Below are positions 1-14,041 of a DNA stretch of 64,000 bases, in pieces. Under the pieces are notes generated by a model. It was given only the letters and a program-made list of their open reading frames with translations, did no database searches and had not been told where the DNA came from. The position numbers were made by a program, and so were the translations under genes. The first letter of the stretch is position 1. Each line of letters begins with the position of its first letter. The DNA is from Pseudovirgaria hyperparasitica (taxonomy: Eukaryota > Ascomycota > Dothideomycetes > Acrospermales > Acrospermaceae), in NCBI RefSeq assembly GCF_010093815.1, contig NW_022985572.1:1-64000 (forward strand). Direction: 5' to 3'.

Positions 1-3000
1 TACCTTATATAAACTTATTAGATATAGTAGAGGTTAAGTTTATAGTAACTACCTTAACGGGAAGCGGGTTAGTAAAGTCTATATATTTCTAGAGATATAC
101 GATATAGAGAGTATTAATATAACTAGTAGTATAGTAGCGCGATTCCTAGATATATTAGTTAAACTACTTAATAACTCGGGTAGAGGTAATATTAATACTA
201 TTAGTAGCCTTATACTATTACGTATAGCGGGTTAAAGGTCTAGTAATAAGACTTATATAATAGATAGATTCCATGTCTACGAGCTAGAGCATGTCCTATA
301 CTCTATATAGATTATATTATATTAGTTAGTTATAGATAGTTTATTCTAGTTAAACACGTATAGTAATTAGAGAATCTATAACGAGGTATATAACCTAGAC
401 TTCTAGGCTATAAATAGATAAAATGTAACTATAGCGTTAAAACATAGGCGCGTATCGTAAGTCTATCGCTATCTACTACCGCCTACTATAGTATACTAGT
501 ATATACCGGTATATAGCGGAAGTAATAGTTTATATATAGTAGTACTTAATAGTCGTATTCTATACTAGGATATCTCTAAGAAATAATTATAGTTTATTAT
601 AATTAGTTCTATAAAAGACTTATATTTAATAACTATCTATAATTTTAGCTAAGGAGTATCTAGGGATATACCTCCTTATTATCTAATAATTACTAGCTAG
701 TATAAGAACTCCACGTCTCTAAAAGGGGTATATAGAACTTAAAGGATCCTTATTTACGGGTAGAACTAGATATAGATAGTATTAATCTAATATAGATAGA
801 TTATATATATTAATACCCTAAAATCCGAACTATATCTCTAGGTCTACTAGACCTAGCTTATACCCGATTCTAATATTTTCGTTATCTACGTTTATACCTT
901 ATTAGATACTAGGTATATAATAAGTCTATAGTTAAGTAAGTATTAGATACGTAATAAGTCTATTAATAAATAAGTGCTAGGTATATAACAAGTCTATATA
1001 AATAAGTATAAATAAGTATATACCGGGTATATAACGCTCTTACTAGGGAAACATCTTCCTTAAGTATCTCCCCCTTCTAATATTTCTTCTTCTCTTTCTT
1101 TATTCTTTCTCTAGTCTTATAAGTATAGTTAGACTTATATTACTATATTATTAATATATATATTCTTATATAGACTGTTAGAAACTATAGTAACTAGATA
1201 TATATTCTTATAATAGATAAATATACCGTACTAATACGTTATATTATTCGTGTTTAATATAAGGGTTTACTACTATAATTATTTATTATTACGCTCGTCT
1301 ATCTCTTCTTAATAATAGTACTAATTAATAATAATCTATTATAGAGATAATAGTTAGTATTATATACTTCTCTTAAATATTTATATATTAATATTATATA
1401 AGTATATGCTTCGCGGAGGTCCTCTATCCTTCCCTTAAGCTATCTAGACTATTCTCTAATCGCTAGAAACTCTTATATCTAACTATTTCTACTATTTATT
1501 CCTTGGTTCTACTTATTAGGCTTCGAATAATAGCGAACTATAATAGATTAGTAGTTATCTATATTTCGCGTACGCCGAGTTAGCATGCCTAAATATAATA
1601 GATAATAGTATATTTATAATAGTATATACTAGATCTTATAGTATTCCTCTTTAGCGGTAGATCCATATAGTCGTAAAGACGGTCTACTATTCTATTATAC
1701 CTATATACTACGCTACTCTTTTATTATATATAGATAGTATTACTAGAGTAGAGCTATTATCTATTATACTTAACGTTATATATAGAGTATTATATATTTA
1801 ATATCGTTATTTCACGTTCTCTATGTTAGTACAGGATCGGATACTAGTTATATATTTCCCTACCTCTATTAAATTAACGAGTTATTACTAATAACTATAC
1901 AGACTACTCGCGTTAATATAGCTATAACGTACGTATTATATCTATATCTATTATATAGAGTATATATATTATCTCTCTATTACCCTAGTAATATACCCTA
2001 TTCTCTATTCCGTCTACCTATGGCCACGTCTAGCTAGCCGTGAATAAATAGCCAAGTAGAAGTAAGTCTTAACATGCTTTATATATTTAGGGCGTCCGAT
2101 AGGTAGAAACTTTAGATACACATAGAAGAGTTAATTTAAGAGGAATTTACTAGCCTATTACTAAATCTACGTAGTAAGGAAGTAAAGGACTACTATATAA
2201 AATAAGAGTATTACCTCTAGATAGTCACGGATAAATATATATTTATTAATAGTAGTTATACTATTTCACGGGTAGATACTATATATTAACTTAATACTAT
2301 ATTCTTAGTATTTACGCGTAACTGGCGGCGGTTAGCTAAATACTATTATATACGTTAAAACGATACCCTAGGCTAGATAAGCCGTTATAATATTATATAT
2401 ACCCTATAAACCCGCCTAATATATCTAGCTAACCTAGTTATTTAACTATTAGACTACTAGTATCTATATCTTCTAAAGTAGCCGTACCGCTATATTATAT
2501 ATATATATCTATAGTCCTTATCCGCGATCGTACTTAGGTTACCCTAGTACTAATAATAGCTATATAGAATAGTATAACGCCGTTAAATGTTAAGGGTATA
2601 AAAATACATAATATAGTAGGTCTTAGTATAAATAAACTATTAGAATTTATTAGCTTATCTTTAGATATACTAGGGAACGTAGACGGTTATAGACATAGTC
2701 GCGTCTACCTAGAATATCTAATTCTACTAAGTAAGTCGAGTAATATAATTCTTCGTAAGGATAGTTTAGACTAGATATTATAGTAGACTATTAAATAGGT
2801 ACTAGGCTTAGGACTAGATCGGGTGGTTTTCCGCGTGGGCGATATAAACGGTATATTTAGAAGTCTACTATAATATATTAACTATAATCTAACTATATAG
2901 GAACATCGCGCTATAAGTATAGTAGTAGAATTCCTCTGTCTAGCGCGTATAGATAAGCTTAAGATATATATATGCCGATAGATATTGGTATATATTAATA

Positions 3001-6000
3001 TATTATAACTACTAAGCGGCGTATACTAATATATGCCGGTATATCTAGTATATACCGGTATAATGCCGTCGCTCTTCCGTAGACCTAACACTATTTATAT
3101 ATCTTAGGTTTTCGGTTATCGGTTATATATAGGGTTATATACACGGTAGATATCTTACTAGATTTAGGTCTTTCGTTAATAGTATATAGGTACGCCCTAG
3201 TCTACTTAATATAGACGTAGTTAACGCTTTATCTACTTAAATAATAGACGTTAATAATAACGCGACTAGTAAATTTACCTATTATATTATTAGCTAGCTA
3301 ACATTATATTAGGAGAGTTAAGCGCTACTATCCCGCCTACTCTACCCGTTAATATTAACATACTAGTAATTATAATCTAATCGCCTTACGAATTAATATA
3401 TAATACTAGTATACTTAAGAGTTCGAGCGAATATATAAAAGTCTAATATTATATACTATTTAGGGCCGGGGAGAAAGCGCCTACCGGCGTAGTAGTTATT
3501 AAGGCGATAGTAGAAGTCTATATATAACTAGACATACTAAGTCCGCCTCCTTCTTATATAGTCCTATTACTAGATAATATTACCGGTTTTAATATTATAG
3601 GAGAGGAGTTTATAGACACGAACCCATGAATATTAGTATAATATTAGCTTAATAGTATATATTATAGTATAAAGTAAGTTATATTTAAGCGGTAGTTAGA
3701 TACGTGCGTCTATATACTAACGGATATATAGTATCTCTACTATAAATAGAATAGGTAAGGCATAGCTAGTAATATCTTACTATCTAGAAGAGATAGTTAC
3801 CGTAGAATTTAGGAGATAGACTTAGTATCTATAGCGTTAGTATATTAGACGGCTAAACTTTTATATAATACTATTTACTTATATCTATATTTACCTAAGC
3901 CCCGATTCGATAGCCTTCTATAATATACTATATACTTAGTCGGCGAGCTACTAGACTTATATAATAGTAGTATACTACCCTACTTTATATACTACTTAAG
4001 CTACTATTACTTTAGCCTACGTTAATCTTAGCTTCCTTTAGTTATCCCTATATTATAAAAGAAAACTTCTATAAACCTTTCCTCTACTTATCTTAGTTTT
4101 TAAATCTAAATCTTACCTTCTATACTTTATTCCGTGTTAATTATAACTATATATAAATGCTATATTAAACTCGACTCTATTAACCCTTAAGGTCCATTCT
4201 ATATAATAGTTAACGAGGTTATATTTATAGTTTATAATATGGATTAAGAACTCGTTACATTCGGTAATATTTAGGACTAGTCTACGCTTAACCTAATTAA
4301 GTCCTATGTTTAAGCCGAGTCTTACGTTTAAGCTAATTCTTACGTTTAAGCCGAGTCTTATGTTTAAGTCGAGCCTTACGCTTAAGCCGATTCTTACGTT
4401 TAAGCCGAGCCTTATGTTTAAGCCGAGCCTTACGTTTAAGTCGAGCCTTATACTTAAGCTAATCCTTACATTTAAGCTAAGCCTTATATTTAAGCCGATC
4501 CTTATATTTAAGCTAAGCCTTACGCTTAAGTCGAAGCTTATAATATAACTACTATCTCGACCGATAATAAACCACTTATCTTTAGTATACTTACTAGTAA
4601 CTACCGTTCTAATAACGAGTATAAACTTAAGAAGGTCTAAAGTAGTAAGGCTTCCGTTCCTATTTATACTACCTATTAGATCTCTCTTATATAGGGCGAT
4701 CTATAGTTAACCTTTAGGAATGTCTATAGTATTAGTAGAGAAATAGATGGACTTAAGTAGGAATAAGCAAAAACTTAAGCCGAGCTTAAGCTAGTAGTAT
4801 TTAAGGCTCGTAGTAAAGGTCACGGGTTTAAAGAGTTAATTAGTTATATATATAGATTTCTTAAATTCTCTAAGTACTACTCTTAGATTAAGTTACACGC
4901 TCGCTTCTAATAGATTAATAAAGGGAAATCGGTATCCTTAATAAGCTTACTCTGCTTTAATTATACTAATATCCTTCTATTATCCGACTACTCTATAGTA
5001 TAGATCTTTAAGATTAAGTAAGTAGGTAACTTTATTAAGTATTTTTCTAAACTTTCTAATCTTATTATAAGCGAAGCGGATAAAGCTAATATACTATATA
5101 CTAATACCGGCCTCTATAAAGACCCTCGCGACTTTTAGATTATTAAACTTATAGCTAGCGAGCTTCTTAGTATAGGTTTTACTATTCTATTATATATTAG
5201 ATCTAATATAATATATAAATAAGTAAAGTAATTCTTTAAAGATCTAGATACTTATACTATAGTTTATATCTTGCTACCGCTACGTAACCCTATGGATCTT
5301 ACCGGCTTTAATAATAAGCTTAAACTAGAGAGCGATCCGATTAATTCATAGTATATAGAAGTTACTACTCTCTATATATAATATAGTATAATAAGTAGGC
5401 CGGACACTTAGCCCTAGATCTCTATTCCCTACTACGAGTTATTTAATAAGAAATTTAACTATCTAATATATATTACTATGAGTACCTTATAAGACGAATA
5501 GGCGGATCTTCTATTATCCTAATTCTAAGACGTTACTATTAGATATATCTAGCTCTTAGGTGTTACTAGGGCGCTCTTAGCTATTATCTATTCTATTAAT
5601 ATAAAAGAATTCTATTATATAGAACTAGGTAGTCGTGGGTACCTTAAAGTAGATTTAAAGAATTATAATAATAACGTATACCGCTTTAAAGTCCTTCGAT
5701 TTCGCCTAGGCGTCCTTCTATTTAAATGCCTTACTCTAAAAGTCTTTAATAAGGTTAGGCGTCCTCCTAAAGTACCTAAGATACCAATTATATTAATGGA
5801 TATAGTTACTAATATAACTTAAGCTCGTCCTAAACATTTTATTTAGACTAGTAACACTAGTTTAAGTATAATTAGATCGTCCCTTACTACGCTTATAGGG
5901 TTTATAGACGTTCCGGCTTTAGTTAGCGTATAAACCTATGATAAGCTTACTAAGTAATACATTAATACGTGCTAGAAACTAACCTACTACGCCGTGTAAG

Positions 6001-7038
6001 CTTCTAGAGATGGCGGCGTAGATAACTACGCCGCTTAGGATACGTTTAATATAATAGTCCTTAATATTATTATAGACTTAGTATCTATATCTCTAATATA
6101 TAGGCCCGCTAACCCTAACGACGAGATTCTAGATCATAGTATAGAGGCTTAGAATACCCTTGTTACTCTTTCTAAACTATCTATATCTCTAGATAATAAT
6201 AAGAATACGAATATAGAATATAGTCACGATGTTATTAGCGACGAAGGTTCTATTACTAGCCCCGTTACTAATATATATATACTTCTAATATTATCTAAAG
6301 TCTACTCTAGTATTCTATCCCCTTTACTACTCTCTATATAGAATCTAATACTTAGTAATAACTACCTAAATCTTTAACCCGTCGACTATAACCGCTACAT
6401 TAAAGATTCTAACAGATTCTATAATCTCTAGAATATTATATGTTTAGAACTATCTCTCTAATAATAGTATATCTATATATAGGCGACGGACGTACTTAGG
6501 GCTTAGTTTCTACTTCACGGCTATAGAGGAGCTAGAAAGAGCCATTTATAGCTTCGTCTACTACTAGCTATACTTCTAATTAATAAAATAAATAGTACTT
6601 CTATTATCGCTTATACTACTAAGGTAGTTATCTTATCTAGTAATATAATAGCGCACCTCCCTATACTAGGTTCCACCTAAATATATAGAATATATATATA
6701 TATTATTATTAGTCTAACTAACGAAACCTATAACGACGCTATAAGAAAAGTATATAAATATATAAGTAATATATTTACTTACTATAAGTCTCTAAAGATA
6801 CTAGTTATTCTTTAAAGATACCCCGAAGCCGTTAATTAAGAGGTTTTCTTTACTATAGCTAGACTATCTCGTCGCGGTAACTCTCTTATTAGGCCAACCT
6901 AGAACGATATAATAGACGGTACTATCCTTGTGTAAGCTTAGACCGACCATAGTAAACGACTATTAGAATATAGCACGGATCCTTATGCTTATCTATAGAA
7001 ACTTATAATAAATTACCGGCTAGAGCTACATCGAGATA
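1..7038. repeat. RIP-mutated AT-rich repeat block, left part
   Basis: The sequence is dominated by TpA-rich strings (ctatata, tagta, aagtata) and has very little CpA or TpG while CpG persists, which is the signature of RIP on repeated DNA. I see no open frame beyond about 80 codons, and that one is an artefact of the tandem array at about 4300. Coding-like traces exist (for example about 4.9-5.8 kb and 6.8-7.0 kb) but I cannot assign them to a family. A degenerate tandem repeat of roughly 45 bp lies at about 905-1030, and the palindrome TATACCGGTATA occurs at 502-513 and 3051-3062. This is probably several old transposon copies and their fragments; I found no clear terminal repeats for the part left of 7039. 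Confidence 0.8.
4300..4543. repeat. 18-bp tandem repeat array (minisatellite)
   Basis: About 13 imperfect copies of an 18-bp unit of the form CTTACGTTTAAGCCGAGT run head to tail. Because 18 is a multiple of three, one frame stays open for 80 codons as a six-residue repeat (TFKPSL and variants). Units differ mostly by C/T and G/A changes (CCGAG, TCGAG, CTAAT), as expected if RIP acted on an originally homogeneous array. I do not regard it as a gene. Confidence 0.85.
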
Positions 7039-7532
7039 TATAGACTCTAGTACGAGTAGTATAAGAGATAGTATAACACGTAGAAAAGGTACCTATAATA
7101 CAATAGATAGCCTTAGATAACTATCTAAGGACAAGGTAGGCACCTATAGGGAGAGCTAATTATAGATACTTAGAATAGGTATTCTAAGTAGCCTACTAGG
7201 TAATTAGAAATAGAATATTAGTATTCTAAGTAATATACTAAACGCTTAGAATAAATATTCTAATTAGAGGACCTTAGTAGAACTATATAGAACCTTTAGA
7301 CCCGATCTCTAGAGATAGTTCTATAGTAATTAATTTAAACTTATACTAATATAATTACTACTTCACTCGCCTACTAGCTAGTTACTATTTATACCCTATT
7401 AATACTTACTATAAACCTACTTACACCCCTTAGAGCCTTCTAAGTACCTTTATCTTTAGAAAAGCCGGGATACTCTATATAACGGACTACTTTAGAGATA
7501 AGCCGCATCCTTAGTAGAAAAGGTTTATTATA
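7039..7532 (+). repeat. Left LTR of the 7.0-14.0 kb Gypsy element
   Basis: It aligns along its whole length with 13549-14041, from the shared start TATAGACTCTAG to the shared end GGTTTATTATA. The TA..TA ends are what RIP would make of a canonical TG..CA LTR. Most differences from the partner repeat are C/T or G/A. Confidence 0.85.
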
Positions 7533-10500
7533 GTTTAATTACTTCTACTTAGACTCTAAAGTAAGTATTTATACTATCTATTTAAATATAAAATAGTAAA
7601 TGATAGATAGTCCTTATCTTTATAAACCACCCTATAAGCTCTAACTATAGAATAAGTTAGAAACCTTATTATAGAGCTAGAGAAGTAAGTTATAGAGCTC
7701 CGGAGGGAAAACGTTAAACTTAGAAAAGCTAAAGAGGGCTTTAAAAGAAGAATCCTAGAACCTTTTAAAGATAAGTAAAGTAAACTCTAAGGATTTCTAA
7801 TATAGATTAGAACGTACCTCTAGGCCTATTAAATTCAGGACCTAGAAGAATAAGTTATATTTACTACTAGACTACTAAAGGGAGACGTACTCGTGTAGTT
7901 TAAGCCCTACTTAAGGGACTTTATAGAAAATAACCCGTAGGATTAATAGAATAATACTACTAAGGTCTTTAAATACTTTAAAGAATTTAAGGAATATATT
8001 AAGATAACTTTTAGAGATATAGATAAATAAAGAATAGCTAAGAGAAGGATCTAGTAAATAGTCTAGATAAAATCTATATCTAACTATACCTCTAAATTCT
8101 AATAAATCTCTAGTTAGCTAGGATAGGACGATAAACCCCTAATTCTCTAGTTCTATACTAGATTATATAATAATATTAAGGACGAAATCTCTAGAGAAAG
8201 AGACCGTCTAACTAACCTCTAAGAGTATATTAAGCTTATAGTCTAGATTAATAACTAAGTATATAAGAGACGCTATAAGAAAAGGGGAAAAAAGATCTTT
8301 TAACCTATACTTAAATAACATACTTAGAAGGGTTATATTAATAAAGCCCTAAACTATCTATATAAGAGATTCTATAATAGACCTATACTAATAGAACTTA
8401 GTACCTTATAGATAAAATATCTATCTAATAAGGAAAGGGAATAACTAAAGAAGGAAGGTAAGTATCTCTACTATAAAGAAAAGGGATACTATACCTACGA
8501 ATGCCCGAAAAATAAAAATAAGAAAAATTAGATTAAGGACCCGGTATTAAGATAAGGAAACTTCGCTATAGAAAAAGAAGAAGTACCTTATATAGCTATG
8601 TTATAGACTAGTTATACTAATAACCTCTATTTTATATATAAGTTAGAAAAAGATAGTATAGATTAGTATCTAAAGAAGAGAAACGTCTTAATAGCTAGTA
8701 AATAACCCCTCTTACTTTACGAAAAAACGGAACTATAGAAATACTTAGATATAATAAGAAGATCTAAACTAACTAAAGAAATAGTATGTAAAGAAGTAAT
8801 AATTAAAGGAAGTACTATAGAAGAGAATAGTAAGGAAGAAATCCTTACTATAGAGGAACTATATAATAAGTTAATAATAAAATAAGACCCTATTACTTAC
8901 TATATTATCTATAGCTATAGAAAGTATATAAATAAGGATAATAGAGACTTATCTAGAAGAGGCGTAGAAATCTAATTAGAAGATAACTAACTTATTTTAC
9001 CCTACCACAAGGAACACGGTAAGACTTCCTAGATTACTTATATCTATAATAACTATCTTCGCTACCTCTATAAGAAGCGAACCTAGAAATAGTTCCTACG
9101 ATAGTATTAAAACTAAGTAATCCTTAAAGCCTTTAAGGATAAAGATATATAATAGTATAAAATAATTACTAAGGAAGCTAATAAAAACTACTTTATATTA
9201 AGACGGGTAGAAAACAAGACTTATCTAGAGAACTAATATACCTAATGTCTAGACGTTACGTGCCGAACCTATCTAATATCTAAGGCTATTATATAGTATA
9301 ACCTTTAAGTAGACTTAGATAAAATTAAGAAATAAGTCTAATCTATAATCTAACTTATATAGAAAATAGAATAGAAACTTAGTAAGCTATAAAAAAACTA
9401 GGAAGGCCGGATATACTAAGAGAAACGGCCGAGCTAAAAAGAAAATCTCTTATATCTATTAGTAGCTTAGATAATAAAATATAAATATCTCTTAAAATTT
9501 AGCTCTATTAAAAATACTCTATTAAAGTACTAATTAATAGTAGAGTATAGTCTAATTTTATCTCTCTAACTATAGTAGATAAACTAAAAATACTCTATAA
9601 TAGTAAAGAAGAACTATATAAATTATCCACGTTTAAAGGACTCGATATATAATATACTAATAGAATAGTATACTTAGAAATAGAACCTCTAGATTTAGTC
9701 TTAATAGTAGAATACTAATAATTATAACTAGATATAGCGGAGCTAGAATAATATAACTTAATTCTAGGAATACTATAGCTCGAAGAAGTTAACCCTATAA
9801 TTAACTAGAAAACTAAGGAAATTATACCCTAGAGAACGTTAAGACCCTTAGAAACTATTAGAGAAGAAGTAGAGATTAATAAACCCGTGAAGGCGCTAAT
9901 AACCGGGAAGTCTATCTACTATATATAGAAGCTTAATAATAAGTAAGGTAATATAAAGAGCGGACCCTTACGTAAGAAATATATAGTATAATAAAGTATA
10001 TCTATAGATAAATAGATTTAAAAAATAAATAATATACTTATACTAAAGGAATACTACTAATATTATATTATCTTTAAAGAAGAACTTAAGACGGGACTAC
10101 TAAAGTATAGTCTATATAATTATATAATAATACTCTAACCGGGAATAGCACCTACATTTAAAAGTATATATTAACTTACTAAAAAATAGCTAGAAATAAT
10201 ATAATAATATATTAAGAAAATAGAAGTAAAAGGATATATCTAACTCTCTAAATTATCTATAGAATATCTAATACTCTTTATACTAAAGAAAGACGGAAGC
10301 GAACGACCCTATATAGACTATTAATACTTAAATAATATTAGTATTAAAAATAGATACCCTCTACTCTAAATTAATAAATTATAGAACTAACTTATAGAGA
10401 CTTAGTACTTTACTATAATAGACTTATAAGAAGTCTATAACCTTATATATATAGTAGAAGGAGATAAATAGAAAATAGCCTTTCGGACTTAATATAGCTA

Positions 10501-13500
10501 CTATAAATATCTAGTAATACTATTTAGGCTAACTAATATACTAGCTATATTCTAAGTACTAATTAATGATATACTAAGAGAATACCTTAACTACTTTATA
10601 ATAGTCTACCTAGATAATATATTAATTTACTTAAGAAACCTATTAGAGTATAGAGAATACGTATATAAGATACTTTAGAAATTATAAATAGTAAACCTAC
10701 TAGTAGAATTAAAGAAGAGTATCTTCTATATATAGAAAGTTATATTTTTAGAATTTAAGATTATACCTAGAGAAATATAAATAGACCTAAAGAAAATTAA
10801 GGCTATTAAAAATTAGAAGTAATCTAAAATAGTTAAGGAAATCTAAGGATTTACTAGATTTATAAACTTTTATAGAAAATTTATATATAACTATTCTATA
10901 AAAATAGCCCTACTATACGAGCTTATAAAGAAGAATACAATATTTAAATAGAGACTAAGATAGAAATAAGTATTTTAATAGCTAAAAGACTCTATTATAA
11001 CTAAACTAATATTAAAGATATATTAAATAGAGAAACTCTACGAAGTAGAGATAGATATATTAGAATTCGCTATTAGAGGGTAGTTAATCTAAATAGATAA
11101 ATAAGAGAAAAGATATTCTATAGTATTTTACTCCCGAAAGTTCTAAGAATTAGAAATAAACTAGCTAATCTATAAAAAAGAACTCTATACTATTATTAAA
11201 TACCTTAAGAAATAGAGAAGCTACCTCTATAGATTAGGCTATATAATAAAAGTATATACTAACTATAAGAACCTAACTACCTTTACTATAATAAAGGAAC
11301 TCCGAAAGAAATAAATTAGTTAGTATAAGCTTCTTATAGAATTTAATATCTAGATTATATACTATAAAGAATCCGAAAACGGAAGAGCTAATACTCTTAG
11401 CTAATAAGCGGAATACGAATAAAAAGAACCTACTATAGAATAAGCTATACTAGAGGTTACTAAAGACGGGAACCTTAGGCTAATATAATATATTATAGCT
11501 ATATAAAAAGAATTTATACTTAAGAACCCCGAGAGAAGAAGCATAATCCCTAGAGATAAGGTCTACTATTTTATTAAAGACTTCTATAAAGATCTAATAT
11601 ATAGATATTAAGAAGAAATAAAAACTTATAAGAGATTTAAGAGATACTATACGACTTATAAGGAAAGATAAGTTATTAAGAAAGTAATATAAGACTATAT
11701 TCTATATAGTAAAAGCTAATCTAATAGATATAAACTATACGGAGAACTCTAACTAATTCCTCTACTATTATATACTTAGAAAATAATCTCTATAGACTTT
11801 ATAATAGATCTACTACTCTTAAAAGAACTAGTTTCGTGAGTATAGTATAACGCTATACTAGTAGTAGTAGATAAACTTATAAAGTATATCTACTTTATAC
11901 TATACTAAAAGAATATAGATATAGAAGAAATAGCCTATATATTCCTATAAGTAGTTATAGCGAACTATAGATTATCTAATAGTATTATATCTAATAGAGA
12001 TAAGCTCTTTATATTAAACTTTTAGAAAAGTCTAGTATAATAGCTTAGAATAAATTACTAACTATTAATAGTCTATTATCTATAGACGGATAGATAAATA
12101 GAGATTCTAAATAGAATATTAGAATAATATCTATAATACTATATTAATAAATAATAAGATAATTAGATAGAACTACTACTACTAGCTTAATTTATCTATA
12201 ATAGCGCGATAACCTTAATAACTAAAACCTTACTATTCTACGCGAACTATAGATTTAACCCTATAGCTAGCTATAATTATAAACTAGAATAATCCGTACT
12301 AAAGGTAAAGATTAAGGTAGAATAACTATATAAGCTACACTTAGAGTTATAAACTAAACTTTCCTTTATAAATAAAAGAATAGTAAAATATATAAATTAA
12401 AAAAGAATAAAGGAACTATCTCTAAGAGGAGGAGACCTAGTATTCCTTATATAAAAAAATATTAAGATATAATAACTAAATAGTAAACTAGACTTTAAGA
12501 AAATTAGACCTTTTTAAATAAAATAAAAAATTTTAGAAGTTAATTATAAACTATCTTTACCTTAGAATATAAGGATATACCTAGTATTCTATATCTTATT
12601 ACTAGAACTAGTACTATATAATATAAAGATTAAAACTAATATTAAGGCTATAGATAAAGAATTTAAAGTTAAAAAGATTCTAGAATCTAGAATTAGTAAT
12701 AAAATACTAGAATATCTAATTAAGTAGAAAGGATACGGACATAAATTAAATACTTAGAAACCTAGGAAATATTTAATAAACTACTAGTAACTATTATAGA
12801 AGTTCTATTAAATAAACCTAGACTTACCTAGTCCTCTATACTAAGCTAAGAATTATTAAACTCTAAGGAAGGATTCGGAACCTTCTTAACGGTAACTCTC
12901 TATTATTATTTAAGTCGCTCCTCCTTCTTCTTAAGGTCTATTACTAATAGATTCTAATAAAGTATATTATTTTAATAATACTCTAATAGCTTCTACTATT
13001 TCTCTAAACGCTCTAGATGCGCGAAGGTAGTCTAAGCGTTCTACTAAGCTTTTTGCTAGATAGTAGCCGTACGTTCTTTCTCTAGCTTAAGATAAGTCTT
13101 TTTAGAATAAATCTTCTTATCTAGAAATATTACTTACTAGCTCTAATAAAAAAAAAGAAAACTTATAAGATAACTTACTTAAAGTCTTAATTCTATACTT
13201 ACTCGCTAAATAATCTTAATAAATATACTCTAAATACTTATCGGACTTTATAAATACCGCACTATAAGTTAAACTATATTTCTTATAAAATAAGTAAGGG
13301 AAAGATATCTTATTACTCTTATAATTAATTAAGATAGATAAAGTAACTCTCTATTTTACTAGATTAGACTTAGAAGACTTAACTAATTTTATAACTCTAG
13401 ATATAATAGAAGAAAAGGAAGAAGGGCTCCTTACTAAAGGAAGTTAGAATAACCCTCTACTTATAAGTAACTATAGAAGTACTTTAGAATGAAGTACCTT

Positions 13501-13548
13501 AGAAGAGGTATTATATAATAAATTACTAGCTATAATTACTAAAGAATA

Positions 13549-14041
13549 TATAGACTCTAGTATAAGTAGTATAAGAGATAGTATAACCCGTAGAAGGGGT
13601 GTCTATAATACTATAGGTAGCCTTAGGTAACGGCCTAAGGCTAAGATAGATAGCTATAGAGAGAGCTAATCATAGATACTTAGAATAGATATTCTAAGTA
13701 ATATACTAAGTAATTAGAAATAGAATATTAGTATTCTAAGTAACGTACTAGACGCTTAGAATAAGTATTCTAAGTAAAGGACCTTAGTAGAACTATATAG
13801 ACCCTTCGAACCTAACCTCTAGAGATAGTTCTATAGTAATTAATTTAAACTTATACTAATATAATTACTACTTTACTCGCTAACTAGCTAGTTACTATTT
13901 ATACCCTATTAATACTTATTATAAACCTACTTATACTCTTCTAAGCTCTCTAAGTACCTTTATCTTTAGAAAAGCTAGAATACTCTATATAACGGACTAC
14001 TTTAGGGATAAGCTACGTCCTTACTAGAAAGGTTTATTATA
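13549..14041 (+). repeat. Right LTR of the 7.0-14.0 kb Gypsy element
   Basis: This is the direct-repeat partner of 7039-7532, with nearly equal length (493 against 494). It lies about 770 bp downstream of the chromodomain trace. Sequence beyond 14041 differs from the sequence that follows the left copy, which fixes the right boundary. Confidence 0.85.

Larger units (their letters stand above)
7039..14041 (+). mobile_element. Dead Ty3/Gypsy LTR retrotransposon (chromodomain type), heavily RIP-mutated
   Basis: Two direct repeats of about 494 bp bound a 6-kb interior. Reading along the + strand I see traces of a gag zinc knuckle (about 8455-8515), protease (about 9520-9580), reverse transcriptase (about 10300-10650), integrase (about 11560-11900) and a C-terminal chromodomain (about 12650-12780). 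That order and the chromodomain place it in the Ty3/Gypsy chromoviruses. It is a fossil: every domain is interrupted many times (dozens of breaks in all) and the base composition is that of saturated RIP, so it is old. A target duplication is not clear; the flanking five-base strings are similar but not identical, so the exact ends are good only to a few bases. Confidence 0.85.

Noticed and set aside
4306-4548. 80-aa open frame as a gene
   Set aside because: It is the translation of an 18-bp tandem array in RIP-mutated DNA.
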